64,000 bases of DNA, taken from NCBI RefSeq assembly GCF_030316855.1, contig NZ_JASZYR010000001.1:1-64000 (forward strand). Reading direction: 5' to 3'. Under the pieces are notes generated by a model, which made no database searches, was not told the origin of the DNA, and was given only the letters and a program-made list of their open reading frames with translations. Positions 33,365-41,802 of the stretch are shown piece by piece; the first letter of the stretch is position 1; the number at the start of each line of letters is the position of its first letter. Source of the DNA: Variovorax sp. J22P240 (GTDB lineage Bacteria; Pseudomonadota; Gammaproteobacteria; Burkholderiales; Burkholderiaceae_C). Position numbers and translations under genes: made by a program.

Positions 33365-35044
33365 ATGAAGCCGATCTGGACCGAGCTGAAGCCGTTGTTG
33401 TTCCATCTGGCGCTGTTCTCGTTCGTCATCAATCTGCTGTACCTGGTGCCTGCGCTGTTCATGCTGCAGGTCTTCGATCGGGTGCTGCCCACCAACAGCC
33501 GGGAGACGCTGTGGGTCTTGCTGGCGGGCGTCGGGGCTGCGCTGGCCATCCTGTTCGCGCTCGACTACGTGCGGCTGCGCCTGCAGCACCTCATCGGCAA
33601 CATCGTCGATGAGCGGCTGTCGCCACCGGTGGTGCATGCGGTCGTCACCGCTGCCGCCCGCTCGCCGCTTCATGCGCGGCCCGATGCGATGCGCGACATC
33701 GCCACGTTGCGGAGTCTGTTCTCGGCCAACGGATTGACGGCACTGATGGATGCGCCGTGGATCGTGGTCTACGTGGCCGTCATCGCCGTCTTTCATCCGG
33801 CGCTGGGCTGGGGCGCCGCCGGGGCCGCAGCTCTGATGATCGGACTGGCTTGGCTCAACGATCGCATGAACCGCAAGGCGCTGGACGCGGTGCAGAAAGA
33901 AGCGCGCCAAGCGTCGCGCTACGTGGAAGGGTCGCTTCGCAACGCCGAGGTGCTTCAGGCCATGGGAATGACCGAGCGCTTGCTGGGCCGCTGGCGCAAG
34001 CAGCAGGACGAGGCGCTTGCCCTACAAGCGAGCACCAGCCACGCGAGCGTCAGCTTCAGCGCCGCGTCGAAATTCCTGCGCCAGGCCGTGCAGGTCATGA
34101 TGATGTCGATCGGCGCCTACCTGGTTCTCACGCAGGCGGCCTCCGCGGGCGTGATGATCGCCACCACCGTGCTGCTCGGCCGCGCATTGCAGCCGGTGGA
34201 GCAGATCGTCGGCAGTTGGCGCGTGCTGAACGAAGCGCGTTCGGCCTACCGTCGCTTGCGGGATCTGTGCGGCCACTTCAAGGACGAGCCGCGCATGTCG
34301 CTGCCTCGGCCGGTGGGCCATGTGCGGGTCAACGGGCTCTCGTTCCGCCCGCCCGGCACGGAGAAGCTGGCGCTGTCAGGCGTATCGCTGAACCTCGCTG
34401 CAGGCGAAGCGCTGGCCATCATCGGGCCGAGCGCGGCCGGCAAGTCCACCCTGGCGCGCCTCCTGACGGGCATCTGGCAGCCGACCATCGGATCGATACG
34501 GCTCGACGGGACGGACCTGTCGACCTGGTCGCGGCAGGAACTCGGGCCCTGGATCGGCTACGTCCCGCAGGACGTGGAGTTGTTCGACGGCACGGTGGCC
34601 GACAACATCGGCCGTCTCGCGGAGCCGGATTCCGAAGCGGTCATTGCCGCCGCCAAGCGGGCCAACGCCCACGACATGATCGTGCAACTGCCGATGGGCT
34701 ACGACACGCCCATCGGTGACGGCGGAGCGCGCCTGTCGCCCGGCCAGCGCCAGCGCATCGCGCTGGCCCGCGCGATGTACGGCGACGTGCGCCTGCTGGT
34801 GCTCGACGAGCCGAATGCGAGCCTGGACGCCGAGGGCGAGATTGCACTGGCGCATGCACTCAGCAGCCTGCGCGCCGAAGGCGTCACGTCGATCGTGGTC
34901 ACGCACCGTCCTTCGCTGGTCGCGCACGTGGACAAGATCCTCATCCTCGATGCGGGCCAGGTGAAGCAGTTCGGGCCGGCCGGGGAGGTGATGAAGTCGA
35001 TGCAGAAGCAATCGCAGGCAGCGCTCAACGAGCGCGCTGCATGA
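33365..35044 (+). CDS. Type I secretion ABC permease/ATPase (PrtD-like)
   Basis: A 559-residue exporter half-transporter. The N-terminal membrane domain has about six helices (FHLALFSFVINLLYLVPALFML, LWVLLAGVGAALAILFAL, WIVVYVAVIAVFHPALGWGAAGAAALMIG). The ATPase has Walker A GPSAAGKST, Q-loop YVPQDVELF, signature LSPGQRQRIALARAMYG, Walker B LLVLDEPNASLD and switch His in VVTHRP. There is no peptidase C39-like extension, as is usual for RTX protease/lipase exporters. A strong Shine-Dalgarno (GGAGGAGA) precedes the start. It powers export of the adjacent RTX protein. Confidence 0.93.
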   Translation: MKPIWTELKPLLFHLALFSFVINLLYLVPALFMLQVFDRVLPTNSRETLWVLLAGVGAALAILFALDYVRLRLQHLIGNIVDERLSPPVVHAVVTAAARSPLHARPDAMRDIATLRSLFSANGLTALMDAPWIVVYVAVIAVFHPALGWGAAGAAALMIGLAWLNDRMNRKALDAVQKEARQASRYVEGSLRNAEVLQAMGMTERLLGRWRKQQDEALALQASTSHASVSFSAASKFLRQAVQVMMMSIGAYLVLTQAASAGVMIATTVLLGRALQPVEQIVGSWRVLNEARSAYRRLRDLCGHFKDEPRMSLPRPVGHVRVNGLSFRPPGTEKLALSGVSLNLAAGEALAIIGPSAAGKSTLARLLTGIWQPTIGSIRLDGTDLSTWSRQELGPWIGYVPQDVELFDGTVADNIGRLAEPDSEAVIAAAKRANAHDMIVQLPMGYDTPIGDGGARLSPGQRQRIALARAMYGDVRLLVLDEPNASLDAEGEIALAHALSSLRAEGVTSIVVTHRPSLVAHVDKILILDAGQVKQFGPAGEVMKSMQKQSQAALNERAA

Positions 35045-35063
35045 AGGCTGGAGGCAAGATCAA

Positions 35064-36407
35064 ATGACGCACGCACAGGCTTTACCACTCGGCGGCATGG
35101 CGCCGCGGCGCCAGAGCAGCGAACAGCAGATCAGGCGCCTCGTGCGCATGGGGCTGTGGACGGTGCTTGGCATCGTCGTTCCACTGGCCGCGTGGGTCGG
35201 GCTCGCCCCGCTGGCGATGGCGGTAGTGGCTCCGGCGCACGTCAAGGTGGACTTGAACCGGCGGCCCGTGCAGCACTTGGAAGGCGGCATCGTCCGCCAG
35301 GTCCTCGTTCGCGACGGGCAACTCGTCAAGGAAGGCGAGCCGCTGGTCATCATGGGCGATGTGGGCGTCGACGCCGACCGCAACCGGCTGACCTATCGCC
35401 TGGCGGTGGAGCGCACGACACTGGAGCGGCTCGACGCGGAGCAGCGTCGTGCCGGCAAGCTGGTGTTCTCCGAGAGCCTGCGGGCCGAGGCGCAAAAGGA
35501 TCCTCGCCTGCAGGACGCGATGGCCAAGGAATCGGCCCTGTTTTCCGCGCGTCTGCATTCGCTGAGCAGCGAGCTGGCTCTGATGAAGCAACTGCGTCAG
35601 CGCGTGCAGCAGGAAATCGGGGCGCTGGAGGCGCAGGGCACCAGGGCGCAGGAGTCCCTCGCGCTCCAGCAGCGCGACCTCGAGGCCAATCGCGACCTGG
35701 TTCGAGAGGGCTTCGTCTCGACCGCACGAATCAACCAGATGGAAGCATCGGTGGCCGACTACACGTCGAAGCTGGAGGAGCGCCGCTCCGAACTCGCACG
35801 CGGCCACGGGCGACTGATCGACGCCGACATCAAGAGCAATTCGATCGTTAATGAATACCTCCGCTCGGCCAGCGACCAACTCAAGACAGCGGTGGCCCGG
35901 GTCAGCGAGATCGAGCAGGAGTTGCGCAAGTCCGACGACGCCACCACGCGCCAGGTTGTCCTGGCGCCCGCGGCCGGCGAGATCATCGACTTGAAGTTCA
36001 CCTCGCCGGGCGCGGTCGTGCGGCCCGGCGAAGCCATCGCGGAGATCGTGCCGAGCAACACCGCGCTGATGATCGAGGCGCAGATCCGCCCGGAAGAAGT
36101 CAACAACGTCATGGTGGGGCAGAGCGCCCGCATCAAGTTCACTGCCTTCAAATACCGCAACGCCACGATGGTGACGGGCAAGGTCACCTATGTATCGGGA
36201 GACCGGTTCACAGACAAGGCGACTCAGCTGCCTTACTACAGCGTCTCCGTCCTCGCCGACCCGGAGTCGGTGAAGGCGGTCGGTGACCTGAAGATGCAGG
36301 CCGGCATGCCGGCCGAGGTCTACATCGACGGTGGATTCCAGACCGCGCTTCAGTACCTGCTGGACCCGGTCACTTCCACATTGCGCAGGGCGGCCCGGCA
36401 GATGTGA
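35064..36407 (+). CDS. HlyD-family type I secretion adaptor (PrtE-like)
   Basis: A 447-residue membrane fusion protein bridging the ABC exporter to the outer membrane channel. One N-terminal transmembrane helix (MGLWTVLGIVVPLAAWVGLAPLAMAVV) precedes the lipoyl half VDLNRRPVQHLEGGIVRQVLVRDGQLVKEGEPL. A long coiled coil follows, then the second lipoyl half ATTRQVVLAPAAGEIIDLKFTSPGAVVRPGEAIAEIVPSN and the beta-barrel. It starts 19 bases after the exporter stop. Its last ~58 bases overlap the 3' end of the convergent histidine kinase gene. Confidence 0.92.
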   Translation: MTHAQALPLGGMAPRRQSSEQQIRRLVRMGLWTVLGIVVPLAAWVGLAPLAMAVVAPAHVKVDLNRRPVQHLEGGIVRQVLVRDGQLVKEGEPLVIMGDVGVDADRNRLTYRLAVERTTLERLDAEQRRAGKLVFSESLRAEAQKDPRLQDAMAKESALFSARLHSLSSELALMKQLRQRVQQEIGALEAQGTRAQESLALQQRDLEANRDLVREGFVSTARINQMEASVADYTSKLEERRSELARGHGRLIDADIKSNSIVNEYLRSASDQLKTAVARVSEIEQELRKSDDATTRQVVLAPAAGEIIDLKFTSPGAVVRPGEAIAEIVPSNTALMIEAQIRPEEVNNVMVGQSARIKFTAFKYRNATMVTGKVTYVSGDRFTDKATQLPYYSVSVLADPESVKAVGDLKMQAGMPAEVYIDGGFQTALQYLLDPVTSTLRRAARQM

Positions 36408-37780
36408 GGCGCCGCCGGAAACCGGACCTCGGCGCGCAGGCCGCCCAGCGGTGATTCGAGCAGACGCACCACCGCGTGGTGTGCCTGCGCCACCGCCTGC
36501 ACGATCGCCAGCCCGAGCCCCACGCCGTGAGCATCGACGCGGCCGAGGCGGTTGAAGCGCTGGAACGCTTCGGCATGCCGGCTGGCAGGGATGCCGGGGC
36601 CGGAATCATCGACGGTGAGCAGGATGGCCTGGGTGTTCAGCACACTGCCGACTTCGATGCGCCCGCCGGCGGGCGTGAAGCGGATCGCGTTGACGAGCAG
36701 GTTGTGCATCAACATGTGCAGGCCGAGCTCGACAGCCAGCAGCTCGTCCACCTCGAATCGCGCCTTCAGCGTGACGTCGCGTTCAGCCGCCGTCGGACCG
36801 AGTTCGGACATCACGTTCCAGTAGACCTTTTCGAGCTTCACGGTCCCCAGGACATGCCCGCCGGCCACCGCAAGGCTGTCGATGCGGGCGAGATCGAGCA
36901 GCCGGTCCAGAAGGTAGCTGGCCTGGTCGATGCCCGACATCAGGCCGCGCAGGGAAGCCGACAGCTCCTGCGGCGAACCGGCCAGCGTGGCGGCCAACTG
37001 GGCCTGCGCGCGCAGGCCGGCCAGCGGCGTGCGCATCTCGTGCGCCGCAATGGCCGTGAATTCCCGCTCGACAGACAACGTCTGCCTGAAGCGGCCGAAC
37101 AGGGCATTGATCGAATCGACCATGGGCTTGAGTTCAGCGGGTGGGTTCGTCGCATTCAACTCCGTGAGGTCGAGCACATGGCGTTCCCGAAGCTCGGTAG
37201 CGTAGCCGTCGACGGAGTGAAGGGCGCGGTTGAGAAACCACCAGGTGCTCACGAAGATCAGCAGGAGCGGAATCGCCAGGAAGGTGAGGAAGTAGCCGGT
37301 GGTGATGCCGACAGCGGCTTCCCGGTCGCGCATGCGCTCTGCGATCTGAATGACCATGCCGGCTTGCTTGGCCGCTTCGGCGTAGGTCCGGACGTCCTCT
37401 CCATCCACCATCGCTTCGCCGAAGCCACGCTCGGCAAGGGGCCGCATCGGTCCGCCCGAGGGCGCCTTGTGACTTTGGTGCAGCAGCCGTCCGTCGAGTG
37501 ACCAGACCTGGTAGTGATAGCGCGTGCCGAGCGAACTCTCGGTTTGCCTGACCGCGTCGCCGAGGCCTTGGGTGAAGCCTTCCTCTTCGATCTCGTGCTC
37601 TGCGAATGCGAGTACCGTGTTCGCCAGCGTGACGAGCCGGGCATCCAGCACATTCCTGTCGGAGATCTGATCGGCCCGGTGCATGGCGACGCCGCCCGCC
37701 AGCAAGGTCGCGGTGCAGACAAAGAGCGCGATCGCCGTCACGCGGCGGCGCAAGGACCACGAAGCGATGGGCCTATTCAT
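36350..37780 (-). CDS. Sensor histidine kinase (QseC/PmrB type)
   Basis: A 476-residue sensor. Two transmembrane helices (VTAIALFVCTATLLAGGVAM and FLTFLAIPLLLIFVSTWWFLN) flank a ~130-residue periplasmic sensor domain. The HAMP-like linker is followed by the HisKA box (FTAIAAHEMRTPLAGLRAQAQ, phospho-acceptor His) and the ATPase (N box NLLVNAIRFTPAGG, G1 VDDSGPGIP, GVGLGLAIVQAVAQAH). It is co-transcribed with the response regulator, whose stop overlaps its start. The 3' end overlaps the hlyD-like gene on the opposite strand, a sign of close packing. It probably responds to cations or envelope stress and may control the RTX locus. Confidence 0.88.
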   Translation of the reverse strand: MNRPIASWSLRRRVTAIALFVCTATLLAGGVAMHRADQISDRNVLDARLVTLANTVLAFAEHEIEEEGFTQGLGDAVRQTESSLGTRYHYQVWSLDGRLLHQSHKAPSGGPMRPLAERGFGEAMVDGEDVRTYAEAAKQAGMVIQIAERMRDREAAVGITTGYFLTFLAIPLLLIFVSTWWFLNRALHSVDGYATELRERHVLDLTELNATNPPAELKPMVDSINALFGRFRQTLSVEREFTAIAAHEMRTPLAGLRAQAQLAATLAGSPQELSASLRGLMSGIDQASYLLDRLLDLARIDSLAVAGGHVLGTVKLEKVYWNVMSELGPTAAERDVTLKARFEVDELLAVELGLHMLMHNLLVNAIRFTPAGGRIEVGSVLNTQAILLTVDDSGPGIPASRHAEAFQRFNRLGRVDAHGVGLGLAIVQAVAQAHHAVVRLLESPLGGLRAEVRFPAAPHICRAALRNVEVTGSSRY

Positions 37781-38456
37781 TCCGGACTCGTGGCTCGGGT
37801 CCGAGTTGATACCCGACGCCTCGCACCGTCTGAATCAGATCCTGCGAGAACTTGCGCCGCAAGTAATGAATGTGGACCTCGACCGCATTGCTCTCGACCT
37901 CGGCGTCGAAGGTGTAGAGCGCCTCCTCGATCTGGGCGCGCGAAAGCACTTGGTTCTTGCGGCGCACCAGGATTTCCAGCAGCCAGAACTCCTTGTTGGT
38001 CAACGGTACGACTTCGCCATGCCACGTTGCCATGCGGTGCGAGGGGTACAGCTTCAACGGGCCGTGCTCCGGCTCGGCCGAGCCGGGCGCCTTGCCGTGT
38101 ACCCGACGCAACACCGCCCTGACTCGCGAGGCCACTTCGTCCAGGTCTAGAGGTTTGACCATGTAATCGTCAGCACCCATGTCGAGCAGACGTACCCGAT
38201 CCTCGATGCCGCACCGTGCCGTGATCACGATCACCGAAACGGGGATGCCACGCGTGCGAATGTTCTTGAGGACTACGTCCCCGGAGGCATCGGGCAAACC
38301 GAGGTCGAGGAGGACGCAGTCGTAGTTGCAGGACGCGAGCGAAGAAAGGATCTCCTTACCTGAACGGGTCCAGTCCACGGCGTAGCCGGCCCGCACCAGA
38401 CCCTTGTGAACGGCCGATCCGAGTAGCTCGCTGTCCTCGACCAAGAGCAGGCGCAT
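37773..38456 (-). CDS. OmpR-family response regulator
   Basis: A 227-residue regulator. The receiver starts MRLLLVEDSELLG, with the phospho-acceptor Asp in CVLLDLGLPD (about residue 51) and the Lys of VKPLDLDE. The OmpR-type winged helix includes VPLTNKEFWLLEILVRRKNQVLSRAQIEEALY and VEVHIHYLRRKF. It starts at 38456; upstream frames are the leader region. It overlaps the kinase start by 8 bases. The close relation to QseB/PmrA suggests an 11-base-period direct-repeat DNA target, such as that at 26172-26188. Confidence 0.9.
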   Translation of the reverse strand: MRLLLVEDSELLGSAVHKGLVRAGYAVDWTRSGKEILSSLASCNYDCVLLDLGLPDASGDVVLKNIRTRGIPVSVIVITARCGIEDRVRLLDMGADDYMVKPLDLDEVASRVRAVLRRVHGKAPGSAEPEHGPLKLYPSHRMATWHGEVVPLTNKEFWLLEILVRRKNQVLSRAQIEEALYTFDAEVESNAVEVHIHYLRRKFSQDLIQTVRGVGYQLGPEPRVRNE

Positions 38457-38625
38457 GGATTCTCCAGACAGTGTGAGACCTTTCGAGCAGCGGATCCCGA
38501 GCGGCAGCGGCGCACAGCCCGGGCAGCAGCGCGGGTTCGTCGCTCGCCGCCTTGAGGCGAGTGAGGACAACCGGTGGGCTTGTGGTGAACGCGACTGGGC
38601 AGCCTGCGCGATAAGACGCAGTCGC

Positions 38626-38931
38626 GCGATGGCGCTATAGACGGAGCTTGTGTCGTCGCCCGCGCAGATAGCGCAGGGCCGTGGCGCGCGAAGGTCGGGC
38701 GCTGGGATCCGCACCGGTGGGGCGCCGGTCGGACCCTGATCGAAAGATGACTTTCGACGAGTGCATTTTTGTCTCCTCCGGACATAGATCTTCTCTGGAC
38801 CGATGTCGGCTCGCCGACGATCGCCTGCTTGCGCGGCGACCAGCGGTGGTCGAGTGCCGCATTGCTTTACGCAACCAGCGGTATCAAATGTATGGAAGGT
38901 TATGAGAAATAGCAAACCTTTTTTCTTACTA
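38626..38931 (-). repeat. Duplicated leader region, copy 2 (upstream of the response regulator)
   Basis: Paralogous to 25779-26111 and in the same orientation, with AAGGTT-N13-AACCTT at 38896-38920 and the GTCGGC-TC-GCCGAC hairpin and ribosome binding site retained. This copy also has GGTATCAAAT at 38880-38889 and its inverse ATTTGATACC at 38931-38940, which copy 1 lacks. The stretch from 38457 to 38973 contains no other gene than the small ORF. Confidence 0.7.
38635..38766 (-). CDS. Small basic protein, copy 2 of an unannotated paralogous pair
   Basis: A 43-residue protein starting at ATG 38766 after GGAGGAGACAAAA. It begins MHSSK, has a variable Arg/Pro-rich middle, and ends ALRYLRGRRHKLRL. 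The paralogue at 25788-25943 shares both ends and keeps the frame through a 24-base length difference. It lies 179 bases upstream of the response regulator start. The high Arg/Lys content suggests a nucleic-acid or membrane-binding peptide, or a regulatory leader peptide; neither is demonstrated. Confidence 0.5.
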   Translation of the reverse strand: MHSSKVIFRSGSDRRPTGADPSARPSRATALRYLRGRRHKLRL

Positions 38932-38973
38932 TTTGATACCTGACCGAAAGCTGACTTTCGCGATTTCCAGCCG

Positions 38974-40344
38974 CTACGCGGGGCGCAGCACGATGCGCGC
39001 TTCGAAGCCGCTGGCCGCGCCATGCGGGGGCGAAGTCAGTTCCAGCCGTGCGCCCAGTTTCTCGACGATGGTGACGACGATCGACAGCCCGAGCCCGTAG
39101 CCGGCGCGATCGGACCCGTGGCGCACGTGGCGCTGTTGCAATGTGCGCAACTGTTCGGGGCTGACACCGGGGCCGAAGTCGCGTACCGACAGCGTGCAGG
39201 GCGCCATCACCTCGATCACGACGCGCCCGTTGCCGTAGCGAAGCGCGTTTTCGATCAGGTTGCGCAGCGCGATCGCCAGTGCGTCGACATCGCCGAGCGC
39301 CATCGGCGGTTCGTCCTCGGGCACTTTCAGCTTGAGGCGCTCGTTCGCACGGGGGTCCTGCCAGAACTCCTGCGCGACCGTGCCAGCCAGTTGGACCAGG
39401 TCGATCTTCGCGCGCGTCAACGAGGCGCCGGATTCGGCCCTCGAGAGCTGCAGCAGCTTCTCGGTGCGATGGCCGAGCACCTGCAAGGCCTCGAGCGCGG
39501 CCAGGACCTCGTCGCGCTTCAGGTCGTGTTCGAGCGCGGTCTGCAGTCGCAGCCGCGCGGCCGCGAGAGGCGTGCGAAGTTCGTGCGCCGCATTCGCCGC
39601 CAGCGCCCGCTCGACGTCGAGCGATTGCGAGAGTCGTTCGAGCAATTGATTGACGTGGTCGCCGACAGAGCGGAGTTCCTTGGGCAGTCCGGGGAGCTGA
39701 ATCGGGCGCAGGTCGGTGCCGCTGCGTTGCTCGATCTCACCGGCGAGTTGCTGCAGCACGCGCAGCTCTGTGCGCGCAACGTTGCGCAGGACGAGCGCCA
39801 GCAAGGGAAGCACTGCGCCCAGCGGAATGATCAGGCCCAGCAGCGTGCGATTGAGCGCGGTGCGGCGCTCGTCCAGCGGATCGGCGACCTGGAAGAACAG
39901 GTCGCGCGAAGGATGCCGCACGGTGTAGATGCGCCAGGGCTCGGTGTTGGCGAAGCCGGGCGCGAGCGGTACGTCGAAGGCGTCGACGGGCGCCTCGGCG
40001 GAACGCAGCAGCACGCGCTCGTGCGTGTCGACCACCTGGTAGATGACGGCATCGGTCGAGAAGAGTTGCGGCGGTGCGATCAGCGGGGAGCGTGCGTCGG
40101 GGTTTTCATGCCGGAGTTTTTCGAGTTCTTGAACGGCCATGTCGAACATGCGGTGCGAGACTTCCACCAGCTCGTTATCGAAGTTGTGATTGATTTCCCG
40201 GTCCACATACCAGACCACGCCGAGCACGCACAGGAGCCAGACCCCGCCCACCCAGACGATGAGCGTGCGCGTGAGACGGCCTGCGAGCGAATCGCGCCGC
40301 CCCAGCGGTTCGAGGCCGGCCTGCCTCAAGAACCTGAAATTCAT
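38974..40344 (-). CDS. Sensor histidine kinase (PmrB/QseC type)
   Basis: A 456-residue sensor. Transmembrane helices LIVWVGGVWLLCVLGVVWYV and LLGLIIPLGAVLPLLALVL flank a ~140-residue periplasmic domain (FDNELVEVSHRMFD, then QLFSTDAVIYQVVD). HisKA is AANAAHELRTPLAAARLRLQ; the ATPase has NLIENALRYG, VRDFGPGVSP and GYGLGLSIVVTIVEKLGA. The start at 40344 overlaps the response regulator stop as ATGA. Together with the adjacent PAP2 and eptA genes it resembles PmrB, which senses cationic peptides and metals; the ligand here is unknown. It ends close to the duplicated leader. Confidence 0.88.
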   Translation of the reverse strand: MNFRFLRQAGLEPLGRRDSLAGRLTRTLIVWVGGVWLLCVLGVVWYVDREINHNFDNELVEVSHRMFDMAVQELEKLRHENPDARSPLIAPPQLFSTDAVIYQVVDTHERVLLRSAEAPVDAFDVPLAPGFANTEPWRIYTVRHPSRDLFFQVADPLDERRTALNRTLLGLIIPLGAVLPLLALVLRNVARTELRVLQQLAGEIEQRSGTDLRPIQLPGLPKELRSVGDHVNQLLERLSQSLDVERALAANAAHELRTPLAAARLRLQTALEHDLKRDEVLAALEALQVLGHRTEKLLQLSRAESGASLTRAKIDLVQLAGTVAQEFWQDPRANERLKLKVPEDEPPMALGDVDALAIALRNLIENALRYGNGRVVIEVMAPCTLSVRDFGPGVSPEQLRTLQQRHVRHGSDRAGYGLGLSIVVTIVEKLGARLELTSPPHGAASGFEARIVLRPA

Positions 40345-41018
40345 TCGTCTTCTTCTTCCGGCGCAAACGACAGCCGGTAGCCCAGTCCGCGCAAGGTCTG
40401 GATGTGGTTGCGGCCGAGCTTGCGTCGCAGGCGGCTGATGAAGACTTCGAGCGTGTTGCTGTCGGCTTCGTCGCCAAAGCCGTAGAGCGCGTCGGCGAGG
40501 TTCTCGCGCGTGTGGATGCGGTCGGGGCGCGTCGCCATCACGCGCAGCAGTGCCCATTCCTTTTGCGTGAGCGTGACGGGCATTCCGTCCTTGCGCACCA
40601 TGTCGCGCCCCAGGTCGATCTCCAGCGTGCCGAGATGCAGCACCGGAGAGCTGCTGGCGCTGCGTCTGCGCTCCACGGCGCGCAAGCGTGCCAGCAGTTC
40701 GGCGGGGTCGTAGGGCTTGATCAGGTAGTCGTCGGCGCCGGCGTCCAGGCCGCGAATGCGGTCGGTGACCTGGTCGCGCGCGGTCAACACGATCACGATG
40801 GGGCGCTCGCGCAACGCACGCACGGTCGGCAGCAAGGACAGGCCGTCGCCATCGCCCAGGTGCAGGTCGAGCAGCACGGCGGCGTATTGCACGGCGGTAA
40901 GCGCGGCGCGCGCATGCGCGAGGCTGGGTGCCACATCGACCACGAAGGCCTTGGCCTCCAAGTAGCTGCACACGGCGCTCGCCAGCGCGGTGTCGTCTTC
41001 GACCAGCAATATGCGCAC
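40341..41018 (-). CDS. OmpR-family response regulator (PmrA-like)
   Basis: A 225-residue regulator. The receiver begins MRILLVEDDTALA with the phospho-acceptor Asp in AVLLDLHLGDGD and the Lys of LIKPYDPAELLARLRA. The winged helix contains VTLTQKEWALLRVMATRPDRIHTRENLADALYG and EVFISRLRRKLG. It is transcribed with the downstream kinase through a 4-base overlap. It is divergent from the PAP2 gene, with an 80-base gap that holds a TTCAG-N6-TTCAG element. The PmrA name is by analogy. Confidence 0.9.
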   Translation of the reverse strand: MRILLVEDDTALASAVCSYLEAKAFVVDVAPSLAHARAALTAVQYAAVLLDLHLGDGDGLSLLPTVRALRERPIVIVLTARDQVTDRIRGLDAGADDYLIKPYDPAELLARLRAVERRRSASSSPVLHLGTLEIDLGRDMVRKDGMPVTLTQKEWALLRVMATRPDRIHTRENLADALYGFGDEADSNTLEVFISRLRRKLGRNHIQTLRGLGYRLSFAPEEEDE

Positions 41019-41055
41019 GGCGCCATCCTTTCAAAAGTGAGGAGTCTAGTGCTGC

Positions 41056-41071
41056 TTCAGGCTAGGTTCAG
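41056..41071 (+). promoter_or_regulatory. TTCAG-N6-TTCAG direct repeat, PAP2 promoter side
   Basis: TTCAGGCTAGGTTCAG lies in the gap between the PmrA-like regulator and the PAP2 gene. A TAAGCT hexamer starts 11 bases after its end and could be the -10. The same repeat with the same spacing to a TAGTCT hexamer precedes eptA. Confidence 0.6.
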
Positions 41072-41097
41072 CCGGTGAAACTAAGCTGGCGGCCTTC

Positions 41098-41802
41098 ATG
41101 ACCCGCTCTGCCGTCTCCAGCTCCAGCCCCCTCGTTTCCACACTTCTGGCTCTGACCCTGCTGCTCATTTGGGACGCGGCCGGCCTCGACGTCGCGCTGG
41201 CCTCCTGGGCGGGCACGCCGATGGGCTTTCCGTGGCGCGAGCACTGGTTCCTGGTCAAGGTGATGCACGAGGGCGCCCGGTCCTTGAGCTGGGTGCTGGT
41301 CATTGCGCTCTTCATTTCCATTCGGTGGCCGGTCTGGATCCTTCGCCGGTTGAGTGCGGGTGAGCGCGCGCAGCTTGCGGCGACCACGCTGGCTTCGGTC
41401 ATGGTCGTTTCCCTCATCAAGTACACCAGCACCACCAGTTGCCCCTGGGACCTGCAGGCCTTCGGCGGCGCGGCGCACTACGTCTCGCACTGGGCCTGGG
41501 GCGTGCGCGACGGAGGCGGCGGCAACTGCTTCCCGGCGGGCCACGCATCCGCCGGGTTCGCTTACCTCGGAGGCTACTTCGTCTTCCGACGCTCGTCCCC
41601 CGGCGTCGCCCGAGTGTGGCTTGCATGCGCGGCGGCGGCGGGGCTGGCGCTGGGTTTGTCGCAGCAGTTTCGCGGTGCCCACTACATGAGCCACACGCTG
41701 TGGACAGCCTGGGTGTGCTGGGTGACGGCCTTCGCCATCGATGCGCTGGTCTGGCAGGCGTCGAGCTTGCGTCAGCGGCGGTTGACTTCGACCGTGACGT
41801 GA
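41098..41802 (+). CDS. PAP2-family membrane phosphatase
   Basis: A 234-residue inner membrane phosphatase with about five hydrophobic helices. The three PAP2 signature blocks are KYTSTTSCPWDL, CFPAGHASAGF (acid/base His) and FRGAHYMSHT (nucleophile His). Lipid A 1-phosphatases, undecaprenyl-pyrophosphate phosphatases and phosphatidylglycerophosphatases share this fold, so the substrate is open. The neighbouring eptA-type gene and the shared promoter repeat favour a lipid A or lipid-carrier role. Its 3' end overlaps the 3' end of the dmeF-like gene by 31 bases. Confidence 0.85.
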   Translation: MTRSAVSSSSPLVSTLLALTLLLIWDAAGLDVALASWAGTPMGFPWREHWFLVKVMHEGARSLSWVLVIALFISIRWPVWILRRLSAGERAQLAATTLASVMVVSLIKYTSTTSCPWDLQAFGGAAHYVSHWAWGVRDGGGGNCFPAGHASAGFAYLGGYFVFRRSSPGVARVWLACAAAAGLALGLSQQFRGAHYMSHTLWTAWVCWVTAFAIDALVWQASSLRQRRLTSTVT

